Program-made: the position numbers and the translations under genes
Part shown: piece after piece, positions 1-9,557 of the stretch
How the letters are laid out: the number at the start of each line of letters is the position of its first letter
Numbering within the stretch: position 1 is the stretch's first letter
The notes under the pieces: generated by a model
The model's database searches: none
Seen by the model: only the letters and a program-made list of their open reading frames with translations
What the model was told of the DNA's origin: nothing
NCBI RefSeq assembly: GCF_000802205.1
Contig: NZ_CP012850.1
Location: forward strand, 62,001-126,000
Reading direction: 5' to 3'
Length of the DNA: 64,000 bases
Origin: Candidatus Nitrosocosmicus oleophilus
GTDB taxonomy: Archaea; Thermoproteota; Nitrososphaeria; Nitrososphaerales; Nitrososphaeraceae

Positions 1-86
1 TATTTTGATCTTCCATTTTTCCATATAGTTGTGAAAAGATTTTTCTATTTCTTTAACGCCGATTCAATAGAAATGGAGGCAAATAA

Positions 87-1136
87 ATGAAGGCGGCAGT
101 TTTTCGCGAACATGATAAAGACCCCGAGAAGGTTGTAAAAATAGAGGACATTGAAGTCCCAAAATTAAAACCTGATGAAGTCTTGATAAAAGTTGAAGCA
201 ACTTCATACAATTATAATGACTTGTGGGCTATCTGGGGGAGGCCAATTAAAGTTCCAATGCCCCATGTTTCGGGGACGGATATTTCGGGGACTGTGGTGG
301 AATTAGGTGAACAAGTTACATCTCTTGAGAAGGGAGACAGGGTCGTATCCCACGGAAACCTAAGTTGCAGAATTTGTAGTATGTGTACATCAGGTAGAGA
401 ATATGATTGTGAAAAAAGATTAGTTTGGGGTTTTCAAACTGGTCCTCTATGGGGAGGATACTGTCAATATGCTCATCTACCAGAAGTCAATGTAGCAAAA
501 ATAAGCGACAACATATCATTTGAGGACGCAGCAGCGGTCTCGATGGTAGGAATGACCTCCTGGCACATGCTAGTTGATAGAGCCAGAATGAAACCAGGGC
601 AGACAGTTTTGATAATGGGTGGAACAAGTGGCGTAGGAATGGTAGGTATTCAAATTGCAAAACTATACGATTGCACTGTCATTGCAAGTGCAGGCAACCA
701 ACAGAAAATGGATAAATGTTTAGAACTCGGCGCAGATTTTGTCGTAAACCACAGACAAGAAGATTGGTATAAGAAAGTAAGAGACATGACTCAAAAAAAG
801 GGAGTTGATATTGTGTTTGAACACATAGGTAAAACCGTATTTCCACAAGAGGTATCCCTTTTAAAAATGGGAGGAACATTGGTATCTACAGGGGCTACTA
901 CAGGTTATGATTCCACGATAGATCTGAGGTATCTTTTCTTTAGAGGAATAAACATAGTGGGTGCAACACAAGGTACCAAAGCGGAGCTTGAGGAGGTTTT
1001 GTTTTGGACTTCAAAGAAGAAAATTAAACCATTGATAAACGCAGTGCTACCATTTAGTGAAATGGTAAAAGGACACCTGATGATGGCTAGAGGAGATCAA
1101 ATAGGTAAAACTATCACGACACCGCAAAAACTCTAA
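87..1136 (+). CDS. Zinc-containing MDR-family oxidoreductase (quinone oxidoreductase / alcohol dehydrogenase-like)
   Basis: This 349-residue protein has the medium-chain dehydrogenase/reductase layout: a GroES-like N-terminal half and a Rossmann half with the nucleotide motif GGTSGVG at residues 178-184. Four cysteines (94, 97, 100, 108) in the usual spacing form the structural zinc lobe. The catalytic-zinc ligands of true alcohol dehydrogenases are absent: the position of the first cysteine reads YNYND (41-45) and the usual GHE reads PHVSG. It is therefore probably an NAD(P)H-dependent quinone or enone reductase rather than an alcohol dehydrogenase; the substrate is unknown. The ATG follows an AGGC-rich stretch. 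It stands alone, convergent with the carotenoid oxygenase gene on the other strand. It is a soluble cytoplasmic enzyme of normal family length. Confidence 0.85.
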   Translation: MKAAVFREHDKDPEKVVKIEDIEVPKLKPDEVLIKVEATSYNYNDLWAIWGRPIKVPMPHVSGTDISGTVVELGEQVTSLEKGDRVVSHGNLSCRICSMCTSGREYDCEKRLVWGFQTGPLWGGYCQYAHLPEVNVAKISDNISFEDAAAVSMVGMTSWHMLVDRARMKPGQTVLIMGGTSGVGMVGIQIAKLYDCTVIASAGNQQKMDKCLELGADFVVNHRQEDWYKKVRDMTQKKGVDIVFEHIGKTVFPQEVSLLKMGGTLVSTGATTGYDSTIDLRYLFFRGINIVGATQGTKAELEEVLFWTSKKKIKPLINAVLPFSEMVKGHLMMARGDQIGKTITTPQKL

Positions 1137-1260
1137 ATTTAAATAAAAATATTAATCTATGAGAAAAAAGTAAAGAAATCAAAAAATATGGTAAACCAGT
1201 GGGTTAATGGAACAAGCGTAGAACCACTCATTCTACACCTTGTATTATTTGCTATAGATC

Positions 1261-2686
1261 CTATGTTACCTCATCTCCATAATACTGACCGTGAATTCCA
1301 AATGGAATGTGATGTGGTACTGATGCTCTTGCAATTTCCTTAAATGATTTTGAATCTAGAACTAGTAAAAAGGATTTACCACTATTTGGATCAAGAACGA
1401 CAGACAAAACCACCCCATCATCTTCCACTTTGGCACCATGTCGAGGCACAAAAACTGGTTCTCCGGGTTGACAATTCTGTTCAGTCCAACTAACAGAGTC
1501 TCCAGTTTGTACATCTATCTTGACTAATCGATATGTAAAACTGGTAACTGATGACATCCCTACAGCGTATAAAAAGTTATAATTCCTCGTATTAAGCTGA
1601 TAATTTATCCTTGGTAACTCCAGACCCTCATGCATTATTTTGTATCCCACAGACCCGTCGTCTAGACCAATCGTAAAACGACGATATTGACTAACCGGAA
1701 TATCCATGGGGTCGTTTCCTCTCAATACATCAAGATAGAGAGAATTTATAATGTTATTGTCTTTGTACGTTATCATATCAATGACTACCTTATTATCTAC
1801 TTCAAATGCGTTTATGTGATGAAACGCAAAGAAAGGTTCAGAGGAGTAGATCCCAACTACCTTCCCATCCAGTCTATTTATTAATGTAAATTTTGTTCCC
1901 TGTTCTGGTCTCCATTTAAAATTCTCAATAAATGGTCTGCCTGATAAAAGCAAATCAAGGGAATTAACTACAAGCGGAAATTCTACCAAGACTATATAAT
2001 GTTCAGTTAAACCAAAACTATGCATGTATGAAGGTGTCTTGGCTTCAATAGATGCTATCAAATTACGAGTCTTTCCAGCTGTAATGCTATATACATTATA
2101 CTTGCTATTACGAGAAAAATGAGTAAGATAATTGAATGATTCGTTAGTATTATGATCGTAGTGGGGATGAGCAGTAGTAAGGTTCCCTAATAGTTTGTCA
2201 TCATATCTCAATACCCCAATCGTATCAAGTGTTTCAGGGTCGTATTCGATTGGAATTGGAGTTTCTGTCATAGCTATAAATTTATTATCAATTTTTGTTA
2301 TGTTGACGTTAGTGTTATCTGTAGTATCATATGAGAACATCGAAGAGACCTTGCTAAATATTGAACGGCAAGGATCGGTTGCAAATTCACGAAATGATAT
2401 TTTTCCCTTTTCTTTTGTCTTGATAAAAGCATTGCTTTTTATGAATTGGTTAGTATGCTACTTTTCCAGCATTGAAGGAAAATTTGTGGAGCATAGCCAA
2501 TCCATCAAACCAATGTTTTAGAGATTGTTTATCCAAGTCAAATTTGGCTGGCCCATTTCTAATAAGAGATCCTGACAGCCATTCAGGGATTTTTCCCTGC
2601 ACGTGTAGATCATCAAGCATAACTTCTTCCTCTAAATTGGTAAATCCCAATTGTGACATGTTCTTTAAAGTAGTCATTTCTAACAA
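1261..2686 (-). pseudogene. Carotenoid cleavage oxygenase (RPE65/CCD family), interrupted by one frameshift
   Basis: Two collinear pieces on the minus strand make one carotenoid oxygenase of about 475 residues. The first (from 2686) carries the family N-terminus [15 protein letters not shown] and stops right after GKVAY at about 2450. The rest is open in another frame, including the conserved DPCRSIFSKVSSMF just before an internal Met at 2340. Joining the frames needs one extra base removed, or two added, at about 2448-2452; no other damage is seen. All four iron-ligand histidine regions are intact (AHPHYDH, HSFGLTEH, FHHINAFE, FGIHGQ). The family cleaves carotenoid polyenes with a non-haem Fe(II). 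The break could be a recent mutation or a sequencing error; it does not sit in a homopolymer. Confidence 0.85.
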
Positions 2687-2841
2687 CGATCCTCATTTAT
2701 TACCAATATATGTGACCTCATTCCCAAGTGATTTAGATACCGTATGAAATTCTTTACATGATTTGTCGAAGACAAATATTTGTTGTAATTTTTTTTTACT
2801 TTTTTTTCCATACCTAACTATTGGAATTTGAACTAGATTAG

Positions 2842-3669
2842 ATGTTTTCAACGGCATCGTTTAATATCAATGAATGTATTGATAGATTCGAAATGCAGCA
2901 ATTAGCTGATCTTTTATTCATTCTTGCAAGTTTGGACAGATTAACCCTGCTTTCTGAAATAGATATGAACAAACAAAGACTTTCGCAAATTAATTCCAAA
3001 ATTTCTGCTACCCCCCAAGAGGCTTCCAAACATCTCATGAGATTACGCAATGCAGAAATAATAGAAAAGGACTCAGAGGGATTTTTTAATCTTACATCAT
3101 TTGGTAAAATAATATTAAGGTTACTACCCGGACTAGAATTTGCAAGTAACAATCGGGAATATTTCTTGTACCATGATTTGTCACTTCTTCCATTGGAGTT
3201 CAATGAACGACTTGGGGAGTTATGTGATTCAGAATTTACAGACAGAGTAGGACCTCTTTTATCATATATACAACAAACAGTAACCGAAGCGGAAGAATAC
3301 ATCTGGTTAATGGCAGACCACCCTATTGGAGGTGACGAATACGTAGGAGGAAAGAAACTAGAGATTAGTAACGTAAAATGGAGAGTAATTATCCCAAGGG
3401 GAACCGATTTTGATGAAACAACTCTCCGATCCCCACCACTATTGACAAAGCACAAGGGAAGAATTGAATATGCATTGATCGCAGATTCAAATGATATTAA
3501 AGCAGGCATCGTGTTAAACGAAAAAAGAGCCGGAGTGTCTTTTCCAGATATGACAGGAAAATTAGATTTTAATAGTGGGTTTAGGAGTAACGACCCGTTA
3601 TTTCATAAATGGTGTTTTGATCTTTTTAATTTTTATTGGAACAAGGCAACAAGAAAAGTGGTGGTATAG
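2842..3669 (+). CDS. Winged-helix transcriptional regulator, FilR1-like (DUF1724-type)
   Basis: The 275-residue protein has an N-terminal winged helix (about residues 15-95; LADLLFILASLDRLTLLSEI, then SKHLMRLRNAEIIEK as the recognition region) followed by a long C-terminal domain that resembles the middle domain of archaeal FilR1-type regulators. Such proteins act as homodimeric DNA-binding regulators whose C-terminal part probably senses a ligand. It is divergent from the carotenoid oxygenase with about 155 bp between starts, so the two could share a control region; that is inference. The downstream gene is a separate membrane protein. No catalytic motifs are seen. Confidence 0.75.
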   Translation: MFSTASFNINECIDRFEMQQLADLLFILASLDRLTLLSEIDMNKQRLSQINSKISATPQEASKHLMRLRNAEIIEKDSEGFFNLTSFGKIILRLLPGLEFASNNREYFLYHDLSLLPLEFNERLGELCDSEFTDRVGPLLSYIQQTVTEAEEYIWLMADHPIGGDEYVGGKKLEISNVKWRVIIPRGTDFDETTLRSPPLLTKHKGRIEYALIADSNDIKAGIVLNEKRAGVSFPDMTGKLDFNSGFRSNDPLFHKWCFDLFNFYWNKATRKVVV

Positions 3670-3921
3670 TCTAGATGTATGGGCTAATTCAATCGGATTC
3701 CTGTTCTTTTTGTACTTGTTTAGTTGGTCCATTTACATAAAAAGAAATAACCAACATACAGTATATTGGTAGTAGTAGCCGCTAGGATACCTGATATTGG
3801 TTGCTAGAGACAAGAATTGAAAAGATATTAACATTCAATGGATTATTGAGATTTTTTACAGAGACCAAATTGAGTGATCATATCATTTTTATTTGAAGTT
3901 AACTATCAAGTGCAGATAATA

Positions 3922-4533
3922 ATGGTTATGCTCAATAATGTTAAACTAGATCACGTAACATCATTTGGAGACGCTGTATTTGCTTTTTCAATTACTTTCA
4001 TAGCAATTTCCATACAAATACCGCCTTTGCCAGACAATCTTTCTGAACTGGAAGTTGTAAGCAGGATGCTTCAGCTTATCCCTCAGTTTGAAATGTATTT
4101 CACAAGCTTTGTTGTTATAGGAATTTTTTGGATAAAATATCATTTGATTTTCAACAAGATAAAAGATTCTCAAAGTATAATGTTGTGGCTCAACCTTATC
4201 CTATTGTTCTTTGTTACTTTGATATCATTTGGAACTTCACTTAGATTTGAAAATCAATACACATCAACTTTTGTCCTTTATGCACTCATCTTGACTGCTA
4301 CCAGCAGTTTACTTTCGCTAATATGGATTCACGCAACCAGATATAATTTATTGAAAGACGATAATATGACAAACCGTCAGAAAAAATTATACATAATTCA
4401 AGGAATTATCCCTACGCTAATATTTGCTAGTTCTATTGGAATTGCGTTTATAAATTTGCAACTTGCACAATATATGTGGATTCTAATTATCCCATCACAG
4501 ATATTTTTTAAGAGAAAGACTCACTTAAATTAA
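3922..4533 (+). CDS. TMEM175-like (DUF1211) membrane protein, putative potassium channel
   Basis: The protein has about six hydrophobic segments and starts with the family signature as TSFGDAVFAFSITF, close to the FSD motif of prokaryotic TMEM175 channels (here F-G-D). Prokaryotic members are tetrameric K+ channels with one six-helix repeat per chain, which fits the length of about 203 residues. The reading frame can begin at a GTG at 3874, but Met at 3922 or 3928 lies directly before the LNNVKLDHV start of the first helix and is preferred. The last helix and basic tail (FKRKTHLN) look complete. The Gly in place of Ser in the signature is the only oddity. Confidence 0.75.
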   Translation: MVMLNNVKLDHVTSFGDAVFAFSITFIAISIQIPPLPDNLSELEVVSRMLQLIPQFEMYFTSFVVIGIFWIKYHLIFNKIKDSQSIMLWLNLILLFFVTLISFGTSLRFENQYTSTFVLYALILTATSSLLSLIWIHATRYNLLKDDNMTNRQKKLYIIQGIIPTLIFASSIGIAFINLQLAQYMWILIIPSQIFFKRKTHLN

Positions 4534-4882
4534 CTCGAGCCGGATTTGAATTCATTTTTTTCTTCTGTGTTAGAAACCTCATTTAAAGATGATAAATTTG
4601 GACCAGTAAGATCTTCGGATATGGGTATTATTAGATAGTTGGATTGGGTAGGTTTAATGTTAGAAAAAGTCGTGATCATTTTTATAGAAGCCGAATTGTA
4701 ATAATCGGTTAAAGCTTTGATAAGATATACAAGTTTCTTTTTTTCCTTTCCATATACTAGTAATAAATAGACTACGTGTGGACTTGGGTTTGTTAATATT
4801 ACTCGAATTTGAAATGGATTTTGTTATGTAGGTATGTTCACTCCTAGAATATGAATATAAAAATAAATAAAATTTGGATTTA
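4534..4882. other. Intergenic spacer
   Basis: About 350 bp, very AT-rich, between convergent genes. I see no open frame of note, no tRNA and no strong inverted repeat. Confidence 0.5.
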
Positions 4883-5413
4883 CTAATAATCGACTACAGT
4901 AGTTTTATTTAGCAAATTAGCCATTAAAGCAGGGGATCCGATTATGGATCCTTTTATTATGTCAGAATTATTATATCCGGCTATTTTCAAGCATACTTCA
5001 CAAATCACAACGTTTCCCCCATTATTAATAAAATCAGATACATTTTTTGTCAAAGGTTCTAATCCCAGATAATGGTGGGGATTCTTTACTCCTATTTGTA
5101 CACCCTCTATACTGAGCATCAAAGTCACATTATAACCCATTTTTAACATGGTTTGAGAATCCAATATAGCAATAGTAGACCTCCAAGGTTCATCACTACT
5201 TAGATGGTAAACAAGCTTGGTTTTATTAGCTTCCTGTGCAAATACAGAAGGCACAGAGGGATTAGAGAAAGAACGTACATCGTTAAAAAAAATCACGCTA
5301 GCGGTTGTATAAAAAGAGATCACAAATCCAAAGATAAGAAGCATGGAAATAGATGAATTAAATTTGAATTTAATTGCGCCTAGACTGGTCTCAATCATAT
5401 GAGATAAGGTCAT
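4883..5413 (-). CDS. Exported DsrE-like protein with a CxxC motif
   Basis: The 176-residue protein has an N-terminal hydrophobic segment (about residues 22-43) and an AQE-type possible cleavage site near 60, then a DsrE/DsrF-like alpha/beta domain: KLVYHLSSDEPWRSTIAILD, a middle section with VQIGVKNPHHY, and ICEVCLK holding Cys138 and Cys141. DsrE-family proteins are small sulfur-carrier or thiol-handling proteins. The export signal places this one outside the membrane, which is less usual and suggests a role in extracytoplasmic thiol or sulfur handling. It has its own promoter and no operon partner. The family match is by pattern recognition and the precise role is unknown. Confidence 0.7.
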   Translation of the reverse strand: MTLSHMIETSLGAIKFKFNSSISMLLIFGFVISFYTTASVIFFNDVRSFSNPSVPSVFAQEANKTKLVYHLSSDEPWRSTIAILDSQTMLKMGYNVTLMLSIEGVQIGVKNPHHYLGLEPLTKNVSDFINNGGNVVICEVCLKIAGYNNSDIIKGSIIGSPALMANLLNKTTVVDY

Positions 5414-5764
5414 TTAAGGTTACTATTAATCTTTATAGTTTTGATTTGATAAATGTGGATCCTAAAATAAATTCTACTTTTATTGATGATATCATATATT
5501 TTCTTTATTCTAGTTGCAATAAATTTCACAATTCATGGAAATGGGTCAAATAGTGATTGATAGCTGATTGTGTTTGATTAGGATCTCTAGTCCTGTTTCT
5601 GTTTCTGTCTCTGTTTCCATTGACGGATCCAGATAATTATGAAATACAAAATAAATAATAAAGCAAGCAGATTATGATATCAACTACCAGCCAATTCATT
5701 ACCTGATTACCCTCCCCCTCCATGATACTCTTGATTTTTAAGAAAATCACAAGAAATAAGATGC
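5414..5764. other. Intergenic spacer with a short hexamer run
   Basis: About 350 bp without a gene. At about 5592-5616 there is an imperfect tandem CTGTTT hexamer run (about four units) that looks like simple sequence. Nothing else is recognisable. Confidence 0.5.
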
Positions 5765-6211
5765 TTAGCTTTGTGCTAATGCGTTACTTCCTGTGTTTTC
5801 TTGACTTTGGACGTTAATGTTGTTACCAGAACCGATTGTGTCTCCACCAGATACTACTTGGCTGTTTTGGCTAGAAGATTGAGATTGACTGATACCTTGT
5901 TCTGCAGAGTTTCCACCCTGTCCACCTTGTGCTAATGCATTGTTTCCACTGTTCTTTTGGTGTTGGAAGCTGACATTGTTGCATGAGATAAAGGTTGTTA
6001 CACCTGATACACATTGTGCATTTTGGTTTGATGATTGTGATTGGTCTATGGACTGTTTTGCTTTATTTTTCTTGTTGTGTGTGGCTAAAGCATCATCTAC
6101 ATTGAGCATTGGACTGACAAATAGGGCTAATGCTACCACTATTGCAATGGATGCGACAAAGAGCTTGTTGTTTTTGTTCTTGTTTTTGTTGTGAATATTT
6201 GTTTTATTCAT
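5765..6211 (-). CDS. Secreted Q/N-rich two-repeat protein, copy 1
   Basis: The 148-residue protein has a basic N-terminus rich in Asn and Lys, a signal-like hydrophobic segment (LFVASIAIVVALALFVS) and an ALA-type cleavage site, followed by two copies of a unit of about 42 residues. Each unit runs QxIxQSQSSxQNxQ, (C/V)VSGxxT, (C/G)NN, QxQxxxGxNALAQ. The first repeat has a cysteine pair (QCVSG ... SCNN); the second has V and G instead. The Gln/Asn ladder with GxNALAQ resembles curlin-type beta-solenoid repeats, so a surface fibre or matrix role is possible but unproven. A near-identical copy lies at 39725-40165 and one-unit relatives at 15621 and 30973. A palindrome (6270-6288) lies about 58 bp before the ATG. 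Confidence 0.8.
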   Translation of the reverse strand: MNKTNIHNKNKNKNNKLFVASIAIVVALALFVSPMLNVDDALATHNKKNKAKQSIDQSQSSNQNAQCVSGVTTFISCNNVSFQHQKNSGNNALAQGGQGGNSAEQGISQSQSSSQNSQVVSGGDTIGSGNNINVQSQENTGSNALAQS

Positions 6212-6269
6212 AGCTTTAATACTGTAGAAAAAATATATTGGATTTGCTAACTAGGTGCAATACTCTAAT

Positions 6270-6288
6270 ATTCTAGCAGTTTTAGAAT
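6270..6288. promoter_or_regulatory. Inverted-repeat candidate operator upstream of the Q/N-rich gene
   Basis: ATTCTAGCAGTTTTAGAAT has 6-bp arms and a 7-bp spacer. The same element occurs at 40223-40241 at the same distance from the paralogous gene, and with one base changed at 44934-44952 in a different context. Confidence 0.55.
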
Positions 6289-6468
6289 TATCATTATTGG
6301 TTGGATTGGATTTACAAATAATAAGAGGTTGTGTTTTTCAACTCACTTGGTTTTAATACAGCAAAACAGTAAAAGATTACTACATTACATACCACAGCTA
6401 GTAGCGATAAATAGTAAAAAAAATAATAGCAGAATAAAAAGTATGATGTAGACATTCTTTTAGTAAGT

Positions 6469-7386
6469 ATGTCAGAGGGGCCCGAGGTAAAGATTACTGC
6501 AGACAAGATATGGAATGCGCTATCGGGAAAAAGAATTGCTAATATTTTGCATAACAAAATTGACAGTAGTCTGGAAGATAAAATAATTGGATCCTCTACA
6601 GAATATGTGAAGACATTTGGAAAAAATATTGTCATTAAATTTTCATCTGGGGTTTATCTAAGGAATCACATGATGATGTGGGGAAAATGGCGAATTTATG
6701 AAAGAGATGAATATGAAAGTGGGACTGCAAAATCACCACCTCGTTCCTCCTATACAAAACTCAAGCACAAAAACACAGATAAAATCCAGGTAAAGAGAGA
6801 AGAGGTATCGGATGTAAGAAAAGACTCTCGGACTAGATTAACCATTATTACATTGGACAAGGTTTTGGTTCAGTTTAATGGCCCCGTATTGCAATTTTCA
6901 TTGAATGATCCTGCAACTATGGAACCTATCGCATCATTAGGCCCTGATGCAATGAGCCCTAATTATGACAAAGATACAGTAATGGATATTATGAAATCAA
7001 AATCTAAAAATACAGGAATGATAATCTCAAATGCCTTATTAGATCAGAAAATTTTGAGCGGAATCGGAAACAAGTATAAGTCAGAAATTTTATTCTTAAA
7101 TAATACCTATCCTTTTGAAAAAGTGACAACATTCTCTAATGATGAATTGAATAGACTTGTGATGGATGTACCCAGAATATTAAAATTTGGATATCAAAAT
7201 AGCGGTAGAACAAGAAGGCCCAAGACCACGGATAAAGAAAAGATCTCATGGGATACCACACATTGGGTATTTAGAAGATCTGGAAAACCTTGTTGGATAT
7301 GTGGTTCCAAAATTGTATCAGAAAGAAAATTAACAGCAAGGCCAACTTTTTGGTGTCCTAATTGTCAACCAATCAAAGTCCACTAA
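6469..7386 (+). CDS. nei: Fpg/Nei-family DNA glycosylase (endonuclease VIII-like)
   Basis: The 305-residue protein removes oxidised bases and cuts the abasic site during base-excision repair. Visible parts are the N-terminus SEGPEVKI with the conserved catalytic Glu at residue 3, a helix-two-turn-helix region (LLDQKILSGIGNKYKSEILF) and a C-terminal zinc finger with Cys275, Cys278, Cys296 and Cys299. The residue exposed after Met removal is Ser, not the Pro that acts as nucleophile in nearly all Fpg/Nei enzymes; NEIL3 is a known non-proline case (Val). A lysine-rich insert lies around residues 75-125. It lies head to head with the Q/N-rich gene and tail to tail with the DNA ligase gene, so the two repair genes are adjacent but not in an operon. 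Confidence 0.85.
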   Translation: MSEGPEVKITADKIWNALSGKRIANILHNKIDSSLEDKIIGSSTEYVKTFGKNIVIKFSSGVYLRNHMMMWGKWRIYERDEYESGTAKSPPRSSYTKLKHKNTDKIQVKREEVSDVRKDSRTRLTIITLDKVLVQFNGPVLQFSLNDPATMEPIASLGPDAMSPNYDKDTVMDIMKSKSKNTGMIISNALLDQKILSGIGNKYKSEILFLNNTYPFEKVTTFSNDELNRLVMDVPRILKFGYQNSGRTRRPKTTDKEKISWDTTHWVFRRSGKPCWICGSKIVSERKLTARPTFWCPNCQPIKVH

Positions 7387-7447
7387 CATTGACAAATAGG
7401 CCGAGTCTTTTAATCACATCAGTTACATCAGGTAACTTTAAACTGTT

Positions 7448-9304
7448 TCATGGTTTACTTTTGTTTTTTATATGAAATTGATTTTGATATATTGTATCAA
7501 TTTTTTCTAATTCATCAATGTCTTTTAGTTCTTTGTCATATCTGATGTTTTTTATCCTAGGAAAACGTAAAGCATATCCACTGTTGTGTCGATCGCTTTG
7601 TTGAATAGTATCAAAGGAGATTTCTAGAACAATTTCGGGCTTTACAATAATCTTACTACCTTCATCTCTTATTATGATGGACCTTAATTTTCTGGTCATG
7701 TAATCAATTTCTTTATTGGATAGACCTGAATATGCCTTACCTATTATTTTCAGATCACCAAAAACATTCTCCCCGTTTTCCGATGCTAATTGATTGTCGA
7801 CAATACTAGTGGCGTAATCTTTTACTGCCAAAGTATAATCTGAAAGTGTTCCTGCTCGTTTTCCATGACCATATTCAGCAATTACTACTACCGCATCAAT
7901 AGTATCTAACTCCTCCTTCAATTTTATCCAATATTTTCCTCTCTTACCAGGATAATACTGTGATAAAGGATCCTTAATGACCAATCCCTCATGTCCTTCA
8001 TTTCTACTTTTTTGAAATCTATTAGTTATTTCATCCACAGATGAAACCGCCTTGCTTTGAGCAATAGAAATTATAGAGTCTTTAAATTGAAAATTTGTTA
8101 ACAATCTCTTTCTAGATTTAAGAGTATCTTTGATTACCTGTCTTTGATCATAGAGCATTATGTCATATACAACATAACAAATTGGTATTTCAGATAAAAT
8201 GGTGTTTGTCATGCTTTTTCTTCTCAACCGCTTTTGTAGTTCTTGAAATGGTAGTGGTCTGTCATCCTTGAAAGCTATTAGTTCACCATCTAAAATGAAA
8301 TTAATATCGTCCCGATCGATGTTATCGGCATCACTCTTATCAGGATGTACATCATGCTTTTTTGGTCTTGTTTTTGCTTTTTTTATTCTTACATCCAAGG
8401 CAGAGTGAGTTAATTCTGGAAATGCATATGAAATATCGGCAAGATTTCGAGAGTAGAGTTTACAAACATTTCCGAATTTGTGCATTTGTACTCTAATACC
8501 ATCATATTTATATTCACAAAGGAGCGGCCTGTCAAAATATTTGACAATCTCTTCTGCAGTAAACATGACATCAGCCAACATGAAACTCATAGGGACATAT
8601 GGTTTAATCGTTACTAAGTTTAACTCATCTCTTTTTGACAATAAAGCAACATTTGCAATGTCTCCTGACATCAACATCGCTTCTCGTATACTCTCGACAT
8701 TTTTTTCAAATGCTTTTGCAATGGCTATTTCTATAAGACCGTCATAGGAACCTATACGCATTTCATTGGATATTATTTTTACAAGGTATTTAGCCTCCAA
8801 AGGTGAGCATCTTAAAAGCAATCCTTTTAAGATATTTTTTTTGTCGTTGTTAGACCTGGGACCTCTAAGATTGGCTATCTTTTTAAACTGATCATATATT
8901 TCCTTTAAAGTTGGTTTTTCTTCTAGAGTTTCTACGCTATTGAAAAGTGTTACTATCTTTTTATTAGAAATTGCATACTCGGCAATAGTACCCATATCAC
9001 CATGTTCTAAATGAAGCCGCATAACATCTGTCTGATCTAATCGAGAGATTTCTAACAGAGACTGTAGTATTGTTCTAAACCCTACATTTAGATTATAAAT
9101 TGATCCCTTTGGGAAAATCTTTCCAGACAAAAATAGAACCGCGATAGGTAGAGAATCGTCATCCAAACCTGAAATATATTGTACGATTAAATCGACTTTT
9201 TTATTCTTGCTTGTCGTACTCCTTATTGATTCACACGACTCAACCAAGGCAGAAAAGTAAGATACCTTGTAATGAATATCATTTGTCAAGTTAATCGTCC
9301 CCAA
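7448..9304 (-). CDS. lig: ATP-dependent DNA ligase, archaeal type
   Basis: The 618-residue protein has the archaeal replicative ligase order: N-terminal DNA-binding domain (about 1-230), adenylation domain with motif I KYDGIRVQ (nucleophile Lys266), motif III FILDGELIAF, motif IV EGLVIKDP and motif V KYWIKLKEE, then an OB-fold. It seals nicks with ATP in replication and repair. A highly charged insert sits just before motif III. The frame starts at a TTG (9304); there is no better in-frame Met before the conserved DNA-binding domain. It is distinct from the LigD protein at 50-53 kb. Length and motifs look complete. Confidence 0.92.
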   Translation of the reverse strand: MGTINLTNDIHYKVSYFSALVESCESIRSTTSKNKKVDLIVQYISGLDDDSLPIAVLFLSGKIFPKGSIYNLNVGFRTILQSLLEISRLDQTDVMRLHLEHGDMGTIAEYAISNKKIVTLFNSVETLEEKPTLKEIYDQFKKIANLRGPRSNNDKKNILKGLLLRCSPLEAKYLVKIISNEMRIGSYDGLIEIAIAKAFEKNVESIREAMLMSGDIANVALLSKRDELNLVTIKPYVPMSFMLADVMFTAEEIVKYFDRPLLCEYKYDGIRVQMHKFGNVCKLYSRNLADISYAFPELTHSALDVRIKKAKTRPKKHDVHPDKSDADNIDRDDINFILDGELIAFKDDRPLPFQELQKRLRRKSMTNTILSEIPICYVVYDIMLYDQRQVIKDTLKSRKRLLTNFQFKDSIISIAQSKAVSSVDEITNRFQKSRNEGHEGLVIKDPLSQYYPGKRGKYWIKLKEELDTIDAVVVIAEYGHGKRAGTLSDYTLAVKDYATSIVDNQLASENGENVFGDLKIIGKAYSGLSNKEIDYMTRKLRSIIIRDEGSKIIVKPEIVLEISFDTIQQSDRHNSGYALRFPRIKNIRYDKELKDIDELEKIDTIYQNQFHIKNKSKP

Positions 9305-9557
9305 TCAACCTATGATTAGAGAGAATTTTACCTCAATATTAGGTACTGTGAGAACATTTCTAGACAGTCCGTGATTTATTATGTCAATACTGATCGAGTT
9401 CAAGGGTAGGAGAATGACAGTTGATAGTATGATCAAAAAATTTAGTCTACTCGCACGTATTGATAATTTTGTTCCTTTATAATCTTATAAATTATCATGA
9501 TCTAGGTTTCAGCCTGATCTTTTTAAAATACCTTTCATTAATATCACACAACATAAC

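Noticed and set aside
5592-5616. CTGTTT hexamer run as a CRISPR-like or regulatory repeat
   Set aside because: Too short, no spacers; simple sequence.
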